The notes under the pieces: model-generated
The model's input: the letters and a program-made list of their open reading frames with translations, nothing else
The model's database searches: none
Told to the model about the DNA's origin: nothing
Made by a program: the position numbers and the translations under genes
Shown: positions 29,502 through 38,940 of the stretch, piece by piece
Layout of the letters: the number at the start of each line of letters is the position of its first letter
Position numbering within the stretch: position 1 is the stretch's first letter
Source: Hoyosella rhizosphaerae
GTDB taxonomy: Bacteria > Actinomycetota > Actinomycetes > Mycobacteriales > Mycobacteriaceae
DNA: 64,000 nucleotides
NCBI RefSeq assembly: GCF_014643175.1
Contig: NZ_BMJH01000004.1
Coordinates: forward strand, 163,031 to 227,030
Direction: 5' to 3'

Positions 29502-30594
29502 GCCCACTTGTCCATCGCGACGAAAATGGGCCGACAACGCCGTTCGACTGATCGAAGCTGACGCGCAACGCAGTGCTGACACTCACCTGCTTCGCTACCC
29601 GCTGCCGGAAGTGTGGCCCGGGTCGTCGTCGCGAATTCAGTTGTACCTAAAAGACGAGTCCACTCACATCACGGGCAGCCTGAAACACCGGCTGGCTCGA
29701 TCATTGTTCCTGTATGGGTTGTGCAATGGGTGGATTGACCGTGACACCACAGTCATTGAGGCGTCGTCGGGATCTACGGCCGTGTCAGAGGCCTATTTCG
29801 CGAGGCTATTGGGGCTGCCGTTCGTGGCCGTGATGCCAGCGAGCACTAGTCCCTCAAAAGTTGGGCTCATTGAAGCGCAGGGTGGGCGGTGCCACTTCGT
29901 CACTGATTCCGGTGAGATTTACGCCGAGGCGCAACGCCTCGCAACTGTGACCGGTGGGCACTATCTTGACCAGTTCACCAACGCTGAGCGGGCAACGGAC
30001 TGGCGGGGAAACAACAATATTGCTGAGTCGATATTCAGCCAGCTGGCGTCGGAAGAACACCCCGTACCCGACTGGATCGTTGTGGGTGCAGGAACTGGCG
30101 GCACCAGCGCAACCATCGGCAGGTACATACGCTATCGACGCCACCACACCCAACTTTGCGTAGTCGATCCGGAGAACTCGGTCTTTTTCGAAGCGTGGTC
30201 GCACAAGCGCAGCGACGTGACTGGCGCGAAGAGTTCACGCATCGAAGGAATTGGTAGACCGCGGGTGGAGCCCTCGTTCATCCGAGACGTGGTTGATCAC
30301 ATGATCGCCGTCCCAGACGCGGCATCCATCGCCGCGGCGAGATACGCGTCGGCACAGTTGGGCAAACTAGTCGGCGGATCGACCGGCACCAACCTGTGGG
30401 GCGCGTTTGAACTGATCGCACAAATGATCGCCGACAACCGGAGCGGAAGCATTGTCACGCTGCTGTGCGACGGCGGCGAACGCTACACCGACACCTACTT
30501 TGATGACCAATGGTTGTCGCAGGAGGGACTCGACGTGGCTCCGCACTCGGCACTTCTCGACGAATTTTTCCGCACTGGAAAGTGGACCATGTGA
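29482..30594 (+). CDS. PLP-dependent cysteine synthase/desulphhydrase family enzyme (Cds1-like)
   Basis: This 370-residue fold-type II PLP enzyme has the PLP lysine Lys68 in [10 protein letters not shown], the substrate loop [13 protein letters not shown] and the phosphate-binding glycine loop [13 protein letters not shown]- and C-terminal extensions relative to CysK resemble M. tuberculosis Rv3684 (Cds1), which releases hydrogen sulphide from cysteine. It could be a cysteine synthase paralogue instead. The start GTG 29482 lies inside the DUF4229 gene. The stop overlaps the GTG of the ABC ATPase gene. Confidence 0.8.
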   Translation: MAPSHAEPTCPSRRKWADNAVRLIEADAQRSADTHLLRYPLPEVWPGSSSRIQLYLKDESTHITGSLKHRLARSLFLYGLCNGWIDRDTTVIEASSGSTAVSEAYFARLLGLPFVAVMPASTSPSKVGLIEAQGGRCHFVTDSGEIYAEAQRLATVTGGHYLDQFTNAERATDWRGNNNIAESIFSQLASEEHPVPDWIVVGAGTGGTSATIGRYIRYRRHHTQLCVVDPENSVFFEAWSHKRSDVTGAKSSRIEGIGRPRVEPSFIRDVVDHMIAVPDAASIAAARYASAQLGKLVGGSTGTNLWGAFELIAQMIADNRSGSIVTLLCDGGERYTDTYFDDQWLSQEGLDVAPHSALLDEFFRTGKWTM

Positions 30595-31283
30595 CAACTC
30601 CAGCCGTGCGATTCACCAATGTGATCCGGGAGTACCGTCTTGGTGAGGAAGTGGTGCACGCCCTCGACGGGGTGAACCTCGCTCTCACCGGTGGGCAGTT
30701 CGTTTCGGTGATCGGACCGTCAGGTGCTGGTAAGAGCACGCTGCTGCACCTCATGGGTGGACTCGATCAACCAACGTCCGGGTCGGTTGAGGTCGGTGGG
30801 CGTGACATCGGAACATTAACCGATGAACGTCTCGCTGAGTTTCGGCGGCACCACATCGGCTTCATCTTCCAGTTCTTCAATCTGCTCCCAACATTGACGG
30901 CATGGGAGAACGTAGCCGTCCCGCGGCTACTCGATGGCCGAACCTTGTCGTCCGCCCAGGGCGATGCCACGGAGTTGTTGCGCCGTGTCGGGCTCGGGGA
31001 CCGCATAAACCACCGGCCGGCCGAGTTGTCGGGTGGACAAATGCAACGGGTGGCAATTGCGCGTGCGCTGATAAACGACCCGCCCGTAATCCTTGCCGAT
31101 GAGCCCACGGGAAACCTCGACTCAAAAACGGGACGTGGGGTTCTGAAACTCTTGGCTGATATCGCGCACAGTGATTCAGATCGGCTTGTCGTCATGGTCA
31201 CCCACGACAGCAACGCCGCCGACGTCACCGATCACGTCTTGACCATGCGTGATGGTCGGCTCGACGACAATGCGGAAACGTAG
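30591..31283 (+). CDS. ABC transporter ATP-binding protein (MacB/LolD type)
   Basis: This 230-residue ATPase has Walker [10 protein letters not shown], the signature [15 protein letters not shown], Walker [12 protein letters not shown] and the switch His in MVTHDSNAA. This class pairs with FtsX-type permeases that move lipoproteins, peptides or drugs by mechanotransmission rather than by classical transport. The start GTG 30591 overlaps the previous stop by 4 bp. The permease gene begins 6 bp after its stop. Confidence 0.92.
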   Translation: MTTPAVRFTNVIREYRLGEEVVHALDGVNLALTGGQFVSVIGPSGAGKSTLLHLMGGLDQPTSGSVEVGGRDIGTLTDERLAEFRRHHIGFIFQFFNLLPTLTAWENVAVPRLLDGRTLSSAQGDATELLRRVGLGDRINHRPAELSGGQMQRVAIARALINDPPVILADEPTGNLDSKTGRGVLKLLADIAHSDSDRLVVMVTHDSNAADVTDHVLTMRDGRLDDNAET

Positions 31284-31289
31284 CAGACG

Positions 31290-33800
31290 ATGCGTGCTGC
31301 AGTAGACCGGTGGTGGCTGCTACACCTGCGTGAGCTGTGGGTCCGCCCGGTGCGAGCAGCCATCTCCATTGGGGTCATTGCCGTTTCGTCCGCCCTCATT
31401 GTGGCGGTGCTTTCCACTTATGGGTCACTCACGGGCTCTGTCGACAAACTCTCTGAAACGATCGCTGGCGACGCCGACCTCGAAGTTACCGCCATTACAG
31501 ACACCGGCTTTGACAATGTTGTTTTGAACTTAGTGCGGCGGGTCGATGGAGTATCAGCAGCTGTTCCAATGCTGTGGGTGCCATTGACGATTCGCGGCGA
31601 GAACACTCTTCTTTTTGGCAGTGACGCTAGTGCGACCGCGCTGAACAGTGAGCTTGCGGCCGTGACACAAAGTCAACGTAGCGGCTTGGCGCAGGAGTTG
31701 CTCGCCGGGGGAGTAGTTGCTGGGCCAGGTTTGTCGGTGTCGGTAGGGGACACACTCGACCTACCGGGCGGCGAAGCGACAGTGGTTGAGGTTGTTGATA
31801 GCCGCGAGGCGCGTGCCGTCAACAACGGGAACTTCTTATTCACCGCGCTGCCGGTCGCACAATCTCTCAGTGGTCGCGCGAACACTCTCGACGCAGTGTT
31901 TGTCATCGCCGACGAGGGAACTGATGCCGCAAAATTGCAAACAAACATCGCAACAGCGGTGGACGGTCGAGCGCTCGTAGCGGCCCCAGAATTCCGAGCC
32001 GCCCAGGCTGGAACATCGATCGCACTCACCCGCGATTCCACCCTGATCGTTGCCATGATTGGGCTCGTCGTTGCTGGTTTTCTCGTGTTCAACTCCATGA
32101 ATATGACGGTGGCTCAGCGCCGACCCGCAATCGCGACGCTTCGTGCGCTCGGTTCACGGCGGGGGACGATCGTACGAGGCCTCATCGGGGAATCGGCGCT
32201 AATCGGATTCGTCGGGGGGCTCATCGGGATTCCGCTCGGGGCGGTGATGGGTAGCCTCGCGGTGGGACGAATACCGCCGGTGCTCATCCAATCTTTCAGT
32301 GCCGAAATTGCATTCGTAGTTCAGTGGTACGCGCCCATCATCGCGGTGGTGTTGTGTGTTCTAGCAAGCGTGGCAGCGTCCGCAGTGGCGGCGCGTCAAG
32401 TATTCGCGGTATCACCGATTGAGGCACTCCAACCAGCCGACGTGGTCGTAGCCGAAGGTAACCACCAGCCGTGGACGCGAGCGGCACTGGTTGGTGGCAT
32501 TGCTGTCATGGGTATTGCTGTAGTGATGGCATTCACGTTCGATGACCGGCGTGCACTCCTTGCCGGTGCTCTATTCGCAGCTGGTGGATTAGCGGTGAGC
32601 TACGGACTCATCCGACCGATTGGTGCCGCCACCGCTCATGTTGCATCGCTGGGTGGGGCACCGGGCAGGCTCGCCGCAGAGTCTGCTGCTCGGGCACCGC
32701 GTCGTGTCTGGGCGACTGCTGTGACAGTGATGATTGCCGTGGCCGTCGCAGTGTCCACAACAGGATCGATGCGCAACCTCGTCGACTCGGCCGGAAGCCT
32801 GGTGGAGTCACTTGCGGACGCTGACTTTTACGTCTCAACCACACCGGTTGACCTCGTTCCATCCGGCCCGGCCGTGCCCGCGGGCGTCGTGGACGTGGTC
32901 CGAACAACCCCCGGCGTCGAACAAGTCACCGAAGGCCAATGGGCCTACGCCAACATCAGTGTTCCCAGTGCCGCACCGCTAAAGATCATGGTGCTCGGCG
33001 CTCAAGAGGGGACCACAGCACCTGCGGTGCGAGCGATGACGGACGAGATGCGGCGCACCATGTATCGCGGTGACGGCATCGTTTTGTCTCGGCAGCTCGC
33101 CAGACAACTCGGTGTCGAGCAGGGCGACACAATTGATCTGGCAACCCCATCGGGTTTACAACAGCCGACCGTGGTTGGGGTGATCGATTACCTGTCCGTG
33201 GGGGCTGGGATGCTCGCGATGCCGCTACCGACGATGCAGGACTGGTACCAGCGAGACGGGGCGACTTTCCTGGAGATTCTCGTTGACGACGGAACTTCTG
33301 TTGCTGACGTCATCATGACGATTCAGCCACAAATCCCAGACGGGGTTTTCATCGAAACCGGCGAGCAAGCGTATGGCGCAGCGCAGGGTGCCACAGAGCA
33401 AGCGGGCGCGCTCGCGGTGGGGGTGCAGTGGATCGTCGCGTTCGTGGCAGCAGTCGCGCTCCTGAACACACTCATGCTCGCAGTGCTCGACCGGCGCAGG
33501 GAGCTCGGCGTTTTGCGGGCCATGGGAGCAAGCAGGAAGTTTGTCTCAAAAACTGTGCTCGTTGAGGCGCTATCGGTGGGCGTCGTAGGCGGTGCGTTAG
33601 GTTTACTCTTCGGTTCTGCGCTGCATTATCTCGCCACAGTTGCGTTATCTGGAACAACGGCCGTGCACATCAGTTTTGCCCTTGTCCCGATCGCGGGTGT
33701 CTACGCTGTCGCTGCGCTCACGCTTGCATTACTCGGAGCTGTGGTGCCTGCATGGAGGGCCGGCAAGATGGACATTATTCGTGCGGTGACGGTGGAGTAA
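31290..33800 (+). CDS. FtsX-family ABC transporter permease
   Basis: This 836-residue protein has two FtsX domains. An N-terminal helix (AAISIGVIAVSSALIVAVLS) is followed by a periplasmic region, then three helices from LIVAMIGLVVAGFLVFN, a middle set including ALVGGIAVMGIAVVMAF, a second periplasmic domain (about 500-680), and a final three-helix bundle from WIVAFVAAVALLNTLML. The ERRRELGVLRAMGAS-type loop is present twice (RRPAIATLRALGS; DRRRELGVLRAMGAS). It forms the transporter with the preceding ATPase. The substrate is unknown. Confidence 0.9.
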   Translation: MRAAVDRWWLLHLRELWVRPVRAAISIGVIAVSSALIVAVLSTYGSLTGSVDKLSETIAGDADLEVTAITDTGFDNVVLNLVRRVDGVSAAVPMLWVPLTIRGENTLLFGSDASATALNSELAAVTQSQRSGLAQELLAGGVVAGPGLSVSVGDTLDLPGGEATVVEVVDSREARAVNNGNFLFTALPVAQSLSGRANTLDAVFVIADEGTDAAKLQTNIATAVDGRALVAAPEFRAAQAGTSIALTRDSTLIVAMIGLVVAGFLVFNSMNMTVAQRRPAIATLRALGSRRGTIVRGLIGESALIGFVGGLIGIPLGAVMGSLAVGRIPPVLIQSFSAEIAFVVQWYAPIIAVVLCVLASVAASAVAARQVFAVSPIEALQPADVVVAEGNHQPWTRAALVGGIAVMGIAVVMAFTFDDRRALLAGALFAAGGLAVSYGLIRPIGAATAHVASLGGAPGRLAAESAARAPRRVWATAVTVMIAVAVAVSTTGSMRNLVDSAGSLVESLADADFYVSTTPVDLVPSGPAVPAGVVDVVRTTPGVEQVTEGQWAYANISVPSAAPLKIMVLGAQEGTTAPAVRAMTDEMRRTMYRGDGIVLSRQLARQLGVEQGDTIDLATPSGLQQPTVVGVIDYLSVGAGMLAMPLPTMQDWYQRDGATFLEILVDDGTSVADVIMTIQPQIPDGVFIETGEQAYGAAQGATEQAGALAVGVQWIVAFVAAVALLNTLMLAVLDRRRELGVLRAMGASRKFVSKTVLVEALSVGVVGGALGLLFGSALHYLATVALSGTTAVHISFALVPIAGVYAVAALTLALLGAVVPAWRAGKMDIIRAVTVE

Positions 33801-33831
33801 ATCACCCGAACCCGGCGGTTCGTGCGACGAT

Positions 33832-34221
33832 ATGGGCATGTTGTTTCTCGCAGGTTTGGTTGTTAACTCGTTCGCCATCTGGCTTGCAGCCGAGGTAGTC
33901 GCTGGAATAGGTTTGCGCCTGCCAGGCGAATCTACTGCTGCAAACGCACTCTTCGTCATTGCTATCGGGCTCGTTTTCACCCTCATCAACATGCTGGTCA
34001 AGCCCGTTGTGAAACTGTTGACGTTGCCGCTTATCATCCTGACTCTGGGCCTATTCCTCCTCGTCATCAACGCATTGATGCTGATGCTGACGAGTTGGGC
34101 AACAAGCTACCTAGACTTCGGTCTTGTTGTGTCCGGATTCTGGGCCGCGTTCTTCGGCGCCATCATCATTGCCTTGGTCAACTTGATCCTCGGAATGATC
34201 ATCCCGACAAAATCCCGCTAA
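33832..34221 (+). CDS. Phage holin superfamily IV-type membrane protein
   Basis: This 129-residue protein has four transmembrane segments and conserved FTLINMLVKPVVKLLTLPLIILTLGLFLLVINALML, as seen in the widespread actinobacterial four-helix 'phage holin' family. Despite the name, most are chromosomal housekeeping-type genes of unknown role. No phage genes surround it. The start may be ATG 33832 or 33838. Its TAA stop overlaps the convergent gene's TAG by 4 bp. Confidence 0.82.
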   Translation: MGMLFLAGLVVNSFAIWLAAEVVAGIGLRLPGESTAANALFVIAIGLVFTLINMLVKPVVKLLTLPLIILTLGLFLLVINALMLMLTSWATSYLDFGLVVSGFWAAFFGAIIIALVNLILGMIIPTKSR

Positions 34222-34610
34222 GCGCGCCGCGATTCAGCAACTGTCGCTTCGGTTACTGGTGCTTCGGCTGGCAGAATTCGCATTTCTGCCAGCACATGCA
34301 CAATTACCCACACGGCGGCAAAGCTGATGGCCCAGATCGGCGACCACAGTGACCAGATTGCGTACGTCGCGGCGACCAACACCAGCCCTTTCACGGCAAT
34401 CCGCGCCGGAGGCAGGTCGTAGTACGCACGATCAGCGGCAAACAACCACCACAGCAGAGCGGTCGCGCCGACAACGCCAATAGCGAGCAACGCGCTCATT
34501 CCAGTGCTATCAGCGATTGACCAGGCGTAGATGCCCAGCACCGTAATTGCGGCCACCTCGGTGAGCAAAAGCAGTACCAAAACCACACCAACTGCAGCGG
34601 TCAATATCAT
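34218..34610 (-). CDS. DUF2568 (YrdB-like) membrane protein
   Basis: This 130-residue protein has four hydrophobic helices, with SALLAIGVVGATALLWWLFAADRAYYDLP in the middle resembling the DUF2568/YrdB family. The function is unknown. ATG 34610 is preferred because a GGGGG site lies 8 bp upstream on the reverse strand; an ATG 11 codons earlier is possible. It lies downstream of menA on the same strand after a 43-bp gap. Confidence 0.65.
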   Translation of the reverse strand: MILTAAVGVVLVLLLLTEVAAITVLGIYAWSIADSTGMSALLAIGVVGATALLWWLFAADRAYYDLPPARIAVKGLVLVAATYAIWSLWSPIWAISFAAVWVIVHVLAEMRILPAEAPVTEATVAESRRA

Positions 34611-34653
34611 CGAATTAGCCCCCTTTTGACCAGATTTGCACACAACCTAACAG

Positions 34654-35526
34654 CTACATCGCGGTCAAACCCACCGCAAGCAGAATTGCCCAGCCCAGCA
34701 TGGCGAGTCCAGTGTCACGCAAGGTGTCGATGAGGGCCATGCCAGTCGCTCCCTGGCGCACCGGAATGTAGGCGCGCAACGCCATCGGGATCGCGGCGAA
34801 GGTGATCAGCACTAACGGCTCACCGAGTGCCGCTATCGCAACGGAGACGACAAACGGAATCACAAGGAGGGTGAGGTGAAGTTTCCGGGTAGGGGCATCG
34901 CCGAGACGCACCGCGAGGGTGACCTTCCCGGCCACTGAATCTGTGGGAATATCGCGAAGATTGTTGGCCACAAGCACCGCGCTCGCGAAGCAGCCGATAC
35001 TCACAGCGGCGAGCAGCCCAAGCCACGACACCGACTCGGTTTGCACAAACTCGGTTCCCAGAACAGCAACGAGTCCGAAAAATACAAAGACAGCGATCTC
35101 ACCGAACCCGAGATATCCGTACGGCTTCTTGCCGCCTGTGTAAAACCACGCCCCAGCGATGCACAACAATCCGACAAGCACGATCCACCAGGCCGTCGTG
35201 ACAGCAAGCGCTAGACCCGCAATCGCCGCCACTCCGAAGGAAATAAAGGCTGCGCGTTTAACAAGATGAGCTGCCGCAGCCCCGGAACCAACTAACCGCA
35301 TCGGTCCTACGCGGTTGTCGTCAGTTCCGCGCACGCCGTCCGAGTAGTCGTTGGCGTAATTCACGCCAATGACCAGCGCCAAAGCCACAACGAGGGCAAG
35401 TAACGCCTTCCACCACACAGCCGAACCTGCTGCTATTGCCACACCTGTTCCAGCGATGACGGGTGACAGTGCAGTAGGTAGTGTGCGGGGCCGGGCCCCT
35501 TGGATCCAATCAGTTACGGTCGCCAT
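34654..35526 (-). CDS. menA: 1,4-dihydroxy-2-naphthoate polyprenyltransferase MenA
   Basis: This 290-residue UbiA-superfamily membrane enzyme attaches the polyprenyl tail to dihydroxynaphthoate and forms demethylmenaquinone. The first aspartate-rich motif is [15 protein letters not shown] (about 56-70) and the second is [15 protein letters not shown]. About eight to nine hydrophobic helices are visible. Its prenyl donor is likely made by the diphosphate synthase at 54.7-55.8 kb. In M. tuberculosis menA (Rv0534c) is in the same wider region. Confidence 0.96.
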   Translation of the reverse strand: MATVTDWIQGARPRTLPTALSPVIAGTGVAIAAGSAVWWKALLALVVALALVIGVNYANDYSDGVRGTDDNRVGPMRLVGSGAAAAHLVKRAAFISFGVAAIAGLALAVTTAWWIVLVGLLCIAGAWFYTGGKKPYGYLGFGEIAVFVFFGLVAVLGTEFVQTESVSWLGLLAAVSIGCFASAVLVANNLRDIPTDSVAGKVTLAVRLGDAPTRKLHLTLLVIPFVVSVAIAALGEPLVLITFAAIPMALRAYIPVRQGATGMALIDTLRDTGLAMLGWAILLAVGLTAM

Positions 35527-35566
35527 GCGTTGATCTTCTCAGGAAAGTTCACAGTTCTGCTGAACT

Positions 35567-35585
35567 GACGCACTGGGCGCTGTCG
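35567..35585 (+). repeat. Left 19-bp direct repeat flanking an orphan gene
   Basis: GACGCACTGGGCGCTGTCG is repeated at 36310-36328 with one mismatch (GACC in the second copy); the last 15 bp are identical. It lies 40 bp upstream of the menA start codon. Confidence 0.85.
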
Positions 35586-35701
35586 TCATCACCGGCGGCA
35601 CACGCCCACCCATGACGCCTATATCGTGCGATCCTACGAAGGCGTAACTCCCACCCCAGCGCAGTAGTGAGCAGCCGAGTCACCGAACCTCAAGGAAGAA
35701 T

Positions 35702-36193
35702 ATGGAGAGCATCCAGCGGCATTCAGGAATCGTAGACACCTTCGGTCATTTGCTGTTCATCGGACAACTCGATGAAGTGCCAGAGCCTGATCCTGATTAT
35801 CCTTATCTCAATTTTCTCAGCCTCTACACCGGGCGAATCCGGATCGAAGTGGGCACCAGGTTTGGGCCTGTCAACGCCTCCGTGGAGGTCCTGGCTCAAG
35901 CTCCCCCGCTCGAACCGGACGCGTGGGAGGACATCGATGAAGGCGACATCGCCTACTCCGGATCGGGGCTTATCCTCCAGGACGAGGTGGGTCTGAGCTT
36001 GCTTCCCGCTGAGCCCGAGACGACGTTCACGCCCGATGGTGAGCATCGCTACCGCGTCCGGGTCAGCGCCCGGGGCCGCAACATCGACTACGACCATTGC
36101 ACTGATGTTCCGCTCGAGGACTACCTCATCCAGTTATGGCCCGTCACTTGTGCCTCACCTCGTGTCAGCTATCAGAACAGGTCAGGTCGCTGA
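35702..36193 (+). CDS. Hypothetical protein in a repeat-bounded insert
   Basis: This 163-residue soluble-looking protein has no signal or membrane segment. The start is ATG 35702, with an AAGGAAGA site. It is rich in Pro, Glu and Asp and predicted beta-rich. The C-terminal segment YRVRVSARGRNIDYDH followed by VPLEDYLIQLWPV is a pattern I have seen at the end of uncharacterised actinobacterial proteins, where the final LIQLWP is conserved. I know no function; a small partner or immunity-type protein is possible but unproved. It is the only plus-strand gene between menE and menA, and the segment is bounded by 19-bp direct repeats. Confidence 0.6.
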   Translation: MESIQRHSGIVDTFGHLLFIGQLDEVPEPDPDYPYLNFLSLYTGRIRIEVGTRFGPVNASVEVLAQAPPLEPDAWEDIDEGDIAYSGSGLILQDEVGLSLLPAEPETTFTPDGEHRYRVRVSARGRNIDYDHCTDVPLEDYLIQLWPVTCASPRVSYQNRSGR

Positions 36194-36309
36194 AACACGA
36201 GGTGAACGGGTTCCTGATGGGCGGCCAATTGCTGTGCTGAGCGCAGCGGGATCGACTCACTGAGAATGGTTTTTCGGCCGGTGATCTGCAACATGCCGCA
36301 ACCGCTTCA

Positions 36310-36328
36310 GACCCACTGGGCGCTGTCG
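36310..36328 (+). repeat. Right 19-bp direct repeat flanking an orphan gene
   Basis: This is the second copy of the repeat at 35567-35585. It lies 3 bp beyond the menE stop. Just inside the repeats there is also a 9-bp inverted pair, ATCACCGGC (35588-35596) and GCCGGTGAT (36277-36285). Confidence 0.85.
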
Positions 36329-36331
36329 CAG

Positions 36332-37468
36332 CTAGGTGCTGATCATGCGTACAAGGGCGCGGCGGTCAACTTTTCCGGGCCCGCGAACGGGTAGTTCGGT
36401 CACGATGTGCAGTTCTCGTGGTGCGGCGTAGCGGTCCAGTCGCTCAGTGATGAACCCGCGCACTTCGGCGAGAGTGATGGGATCGCCGTCCTGGGTGACA
36501 ACCACGGCGGCTATCCGGTACCCGAGGCGTTCGTCGGGCACCCCAACGATGGCGCAGTCGCGCACAGCTGGGTGGTCGAGGAGAGCGTGCTCAACGATGT
36601 GGGGGAAAACAGTCAGCCCACCGGTGGAGATCGCTTCGTCGAGCCTGCCATGAACCGTCAGCACCCCATCCGTGAAAGTTCCGGCGTCGTCGGTGCGGAA
36701 CCAACCAGGCTCGGCAAAGTTGGGGTGGTCGGGAAAGTTGATGTAACCAGAGGCCACAGTGTCCCCACCGATGACGATACGACCGTCCTCCACGCGAACA
36801 CGCACTCCGCTCAGCGGCACCCCGTCGTACACACACCCGCCGCAGGTCTCGCTCATCCCGTATGTGCGTACGACTCGAATGCCCTCTGAGGCGGCGCGGC
36901 TATGAAGGCTTGCAGGCATCGCGGCTCCACCAATCAGAACCGCATCGAAATGTCGCAAAACTTCTGTGGCATGAACGTCGTCAAAAATTTTGTGGAGTTG
37001 GCCGGGCACGAGCGAGGTATATAGTCGCTCATCGCGGCCGAGCAGAGGTGACACGATTTCGGCAAAATGTGTCGGCGAAAATCCCTGGGCCAGGTCAACC
37101 ACGGAGGGTGTTGTTTCGCTGAGGATGCTCCGGATGAGCACTTGGATTCCCGCGATGTGATGGGCAGGCAGGGCAAGAACCCACCTGCCCGGACCGCCAA
37201 GTCTCTCGTGGGTGGCGTGAGCACTTGCCGTCAACGCCGACGCTGAGAGCATGGCCGCTTTGGGGGTGCCCGTGGTGCCCGATGTCGACACGACCAGGGC
37301 GGTTTCGGGTAACGGAACTAGTGCTGAAATCTCCCGCGCTGCTGGGCTCAGCGAGCCTTCCGCGTGGGGTAGCCAACACTTCTTGCCAGCCAGCGCGGAC
37401 TCTAACTGGGGAAGAATGTCGAGGACCGCGGGGCCAGCCGGTACCGCGAGCGGCTCAAGAGTAGTCAC
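36332..37468 (-). CDS. menE: o-Succinylbenzoate-CoA ligase MenE
   Basis: This 378-residue acyl-adenylating enzyme activates o-succinylbenzoate with CoA, the step before MenB. The AMP-binding P-loop is STSGTTGTPKAAML, the adenine-binding motif is RTYGMSETCGG, the hinge is WFRTDDAG with HGRLDEAI, and the catalytic C-terminal lysine is in GPGKVDRRAL. It is short for the family, as actinobacterial MenE usually is. GTG 37468 is chosen because upstream codons run through the divergent gene's promoter and lack family support. Confidence 0.93.
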   Translation of the reverse strand: MTTLEPLAVPAGPAVLDILPQLESALAGKKCWLPHAEGSLSPAAREISALVPLPETALVVSTSGTTGTPKAAMLSASALTASAHATHERLGGPGRWVLALPAHHIAGIQVLIRSILSETTPSVVDLAQGFSPTHFAEIVSPLLGRDERLYTSLVPGQLHKIFDDVHATEVLRHFDAVLIGGAAMPASLHSRAASEGIRVVRTYGMSETCGGCVYDGVPLSGVRVRVEDGRIVIGGDTVASGYINFPDHPNFAEPGWFRTDDAGTFTDGVLTVHGRLDEAISTGGLTVFPHIVEHALLDHPAVRDCAIVGVPDERLGYRIAAVVVTQDGDPITLAEVRGFITERLDRYAAPRELHIVTELPVRGPGKVDRRALVRMIST

Positions 37469-37540
37469 CCCACGATGCTGCCACGATATTCGGACACACG
37501 TGCTCAGGACAGAACGGTGAGACGCGGTTACATTGGGTAT

Positions 37541-38761
37541 GTGGACGACACCGTCGCCGCGGCGATAAGTGCTCTCGACGCGGATGATCCAGCTGTTGCC
37601 GCGGACGCTGAATGCGCGTGGCATGAACTTGTTGCGATCTCACCCGCCTCAGGTCCCATCCAGGCCAGCGTGCAGCAGTATTGTTGGGGAACTTTACGGC
37701 GTCTCGATCTCGGAACCGAAAGGGCGTGGGCACGTAGCTGCGCTCTAGCCGACCTCCTCGACCGTATTGGGTTGTCGCGCTATGCGCACATCGCGCGCAG
37801 TGACACAACACGAGCGATGCTCAGTCCGCAGTCACAAGAATCCTGGGTTCAGCGGTTTCGTGCGCATATGGCTGAATCAGGTGTAGCGCCGCCAAACACA
37901 ACTTTGTTGTCCTGGCCAGATGTTTGTACCGTGCGGGAGCTCGACATCGTGGACACGATTGCGTCGACACTAGAGGTTGCTGTGATCACCGGCGATATTC
38001 CAGTCGGAGCACACCGAAATGGTTCCGCAGCGCGGCGAGAAGAAATTATGCATTCTGTGCTCGCCACAGAGCGGGGTGATCAGAATCTCCTCGAAGATGT
38101 GCTCGACTGTCGCATTGAACTGTGGTCGACGCTGTCGCCGACGAGAGCAGCGGTCTATGATGGCCTTGTAGAAGTGCTGCACGCGGCACAGGTTGTACCC
38201 CTTGTGGTTGCGCAGAAGGCCCACCGGTACCTTTCTGAGCTTCGCGCCAGCCATGACGCAGCGGAATCGCCGAGTGAATCGGCGGACGACCGGCAGTTGC
38301 GGCTCATTCTTCAGCGGATGGGCCTTGTGCGGAGGGAACGAGGCCGAACAGTGCTTCGCCCGCACGCACGCGGAATGTCGATCGCTGACGTGGTGAGCGT
38401 TTTACTGCGGGACTGGATTGGTGTGGAGTACACCCCAGAAGCGGTCGTCATCGAGGCCCTCCTGGTGGCTGTCGCGCGCACCGGCGATACCAGCTTCAGC
38501 GCATATAGGGCTGATCGAATCGATCCCGCTGTGCTTGCGACTGCGTTGCTCAACGAAGAAGGGTGGCGGGTCGGCGGCGAGCCGATTGGTGTGCGCGACG
38601 TTCGGAAAATAGTTAATCGCGCGATTCACGAGTTGCAAGTACTCGGCGTGCTCACAGATGACAGTGAAGACATTCCTTATGGAAACAGCATCGCGGTGAT
38701 GTTTGCTCATGGGGTAATACGAGCGCGCTTGCTGCATTCGAATTATCCGCGAGCCATGTGA
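37541..38761 (+). CDS. Unrecognised protein with winged-helix-like segments
   Basis: This 406-residue protein (from GTG 37541; an in-frame GTG 7 codons earlier and an ATG at 37475 are alternatives) has no signal or membrane helices. The N-terminal 250 residues are helical with repeated acidic/aromatic segments (ECAWHELVAIS; TERAWARSCALADLLDRIG). Two stretches look like winged-helix DNA-binding units: RLILQRMGLVRRERGRTVLRP and the C-terminal IVNRAIHELQVLGVLTDD. It is divergent from menE with 72 bp between start codons. I do not recognise the family; a transcriptional or DNA-linked role is inference. Confidence 0.65.
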   Translation: MDDTVAAAISALDADDPAVAADAECAWHELVAISPASGPIQASVQQYCWGTLRRLDLGTERAWARSCALADLLDRIGLSRYAHIARSDTTRAMLSPQSQESWVQRFRAHMAESGVAPPNTTLLSWPDVCTVRELDIVDTIASTLEVAVITGDIPVGAHRNGSAARREEIMHSVLATERGDQNLLEDVLDCRIELWSTLSPTRAAVYDGLVEVLHAAQVVPLVVAQKAHRYLSELRASHDAAESPSESADDRQLRLILQRMGLVRRERGRTVLRPHARGMSIADVVSVLLRDWIGVEYTPEAVVIEALLVAVARTGDTSFSAYRADRIDPAVLATALLNEEGWRVGGEPIGVRDVRKIVNRAIHELQVLGVLTDDSEDIPYGNSIAVMFAHGVIRARLLHSNYPRAM

Positions 38762-38940
38762 TCCGCGAGGGCCATGAGCTGGCCTTTAGTGACTGACACC
38801 TCATGTGACCTGGATTGCAGAAGGCTATCCGTCGCCAAGCCGTTACTTTACCGTTATTAAACAAGGTAAAGGCGTCGCAAAGCCACACAACATGTCGCGG
38901 ACGACGCACAACGTACGGTTCCGAACCAGAGGAGACGGCA

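Noticed and set aside
33832..34221. Phage remnant, based on the holin-like protein
   Set aside because: No other phage genes are present, and this holin-like family is commonly chromosomal in actinobacteria.
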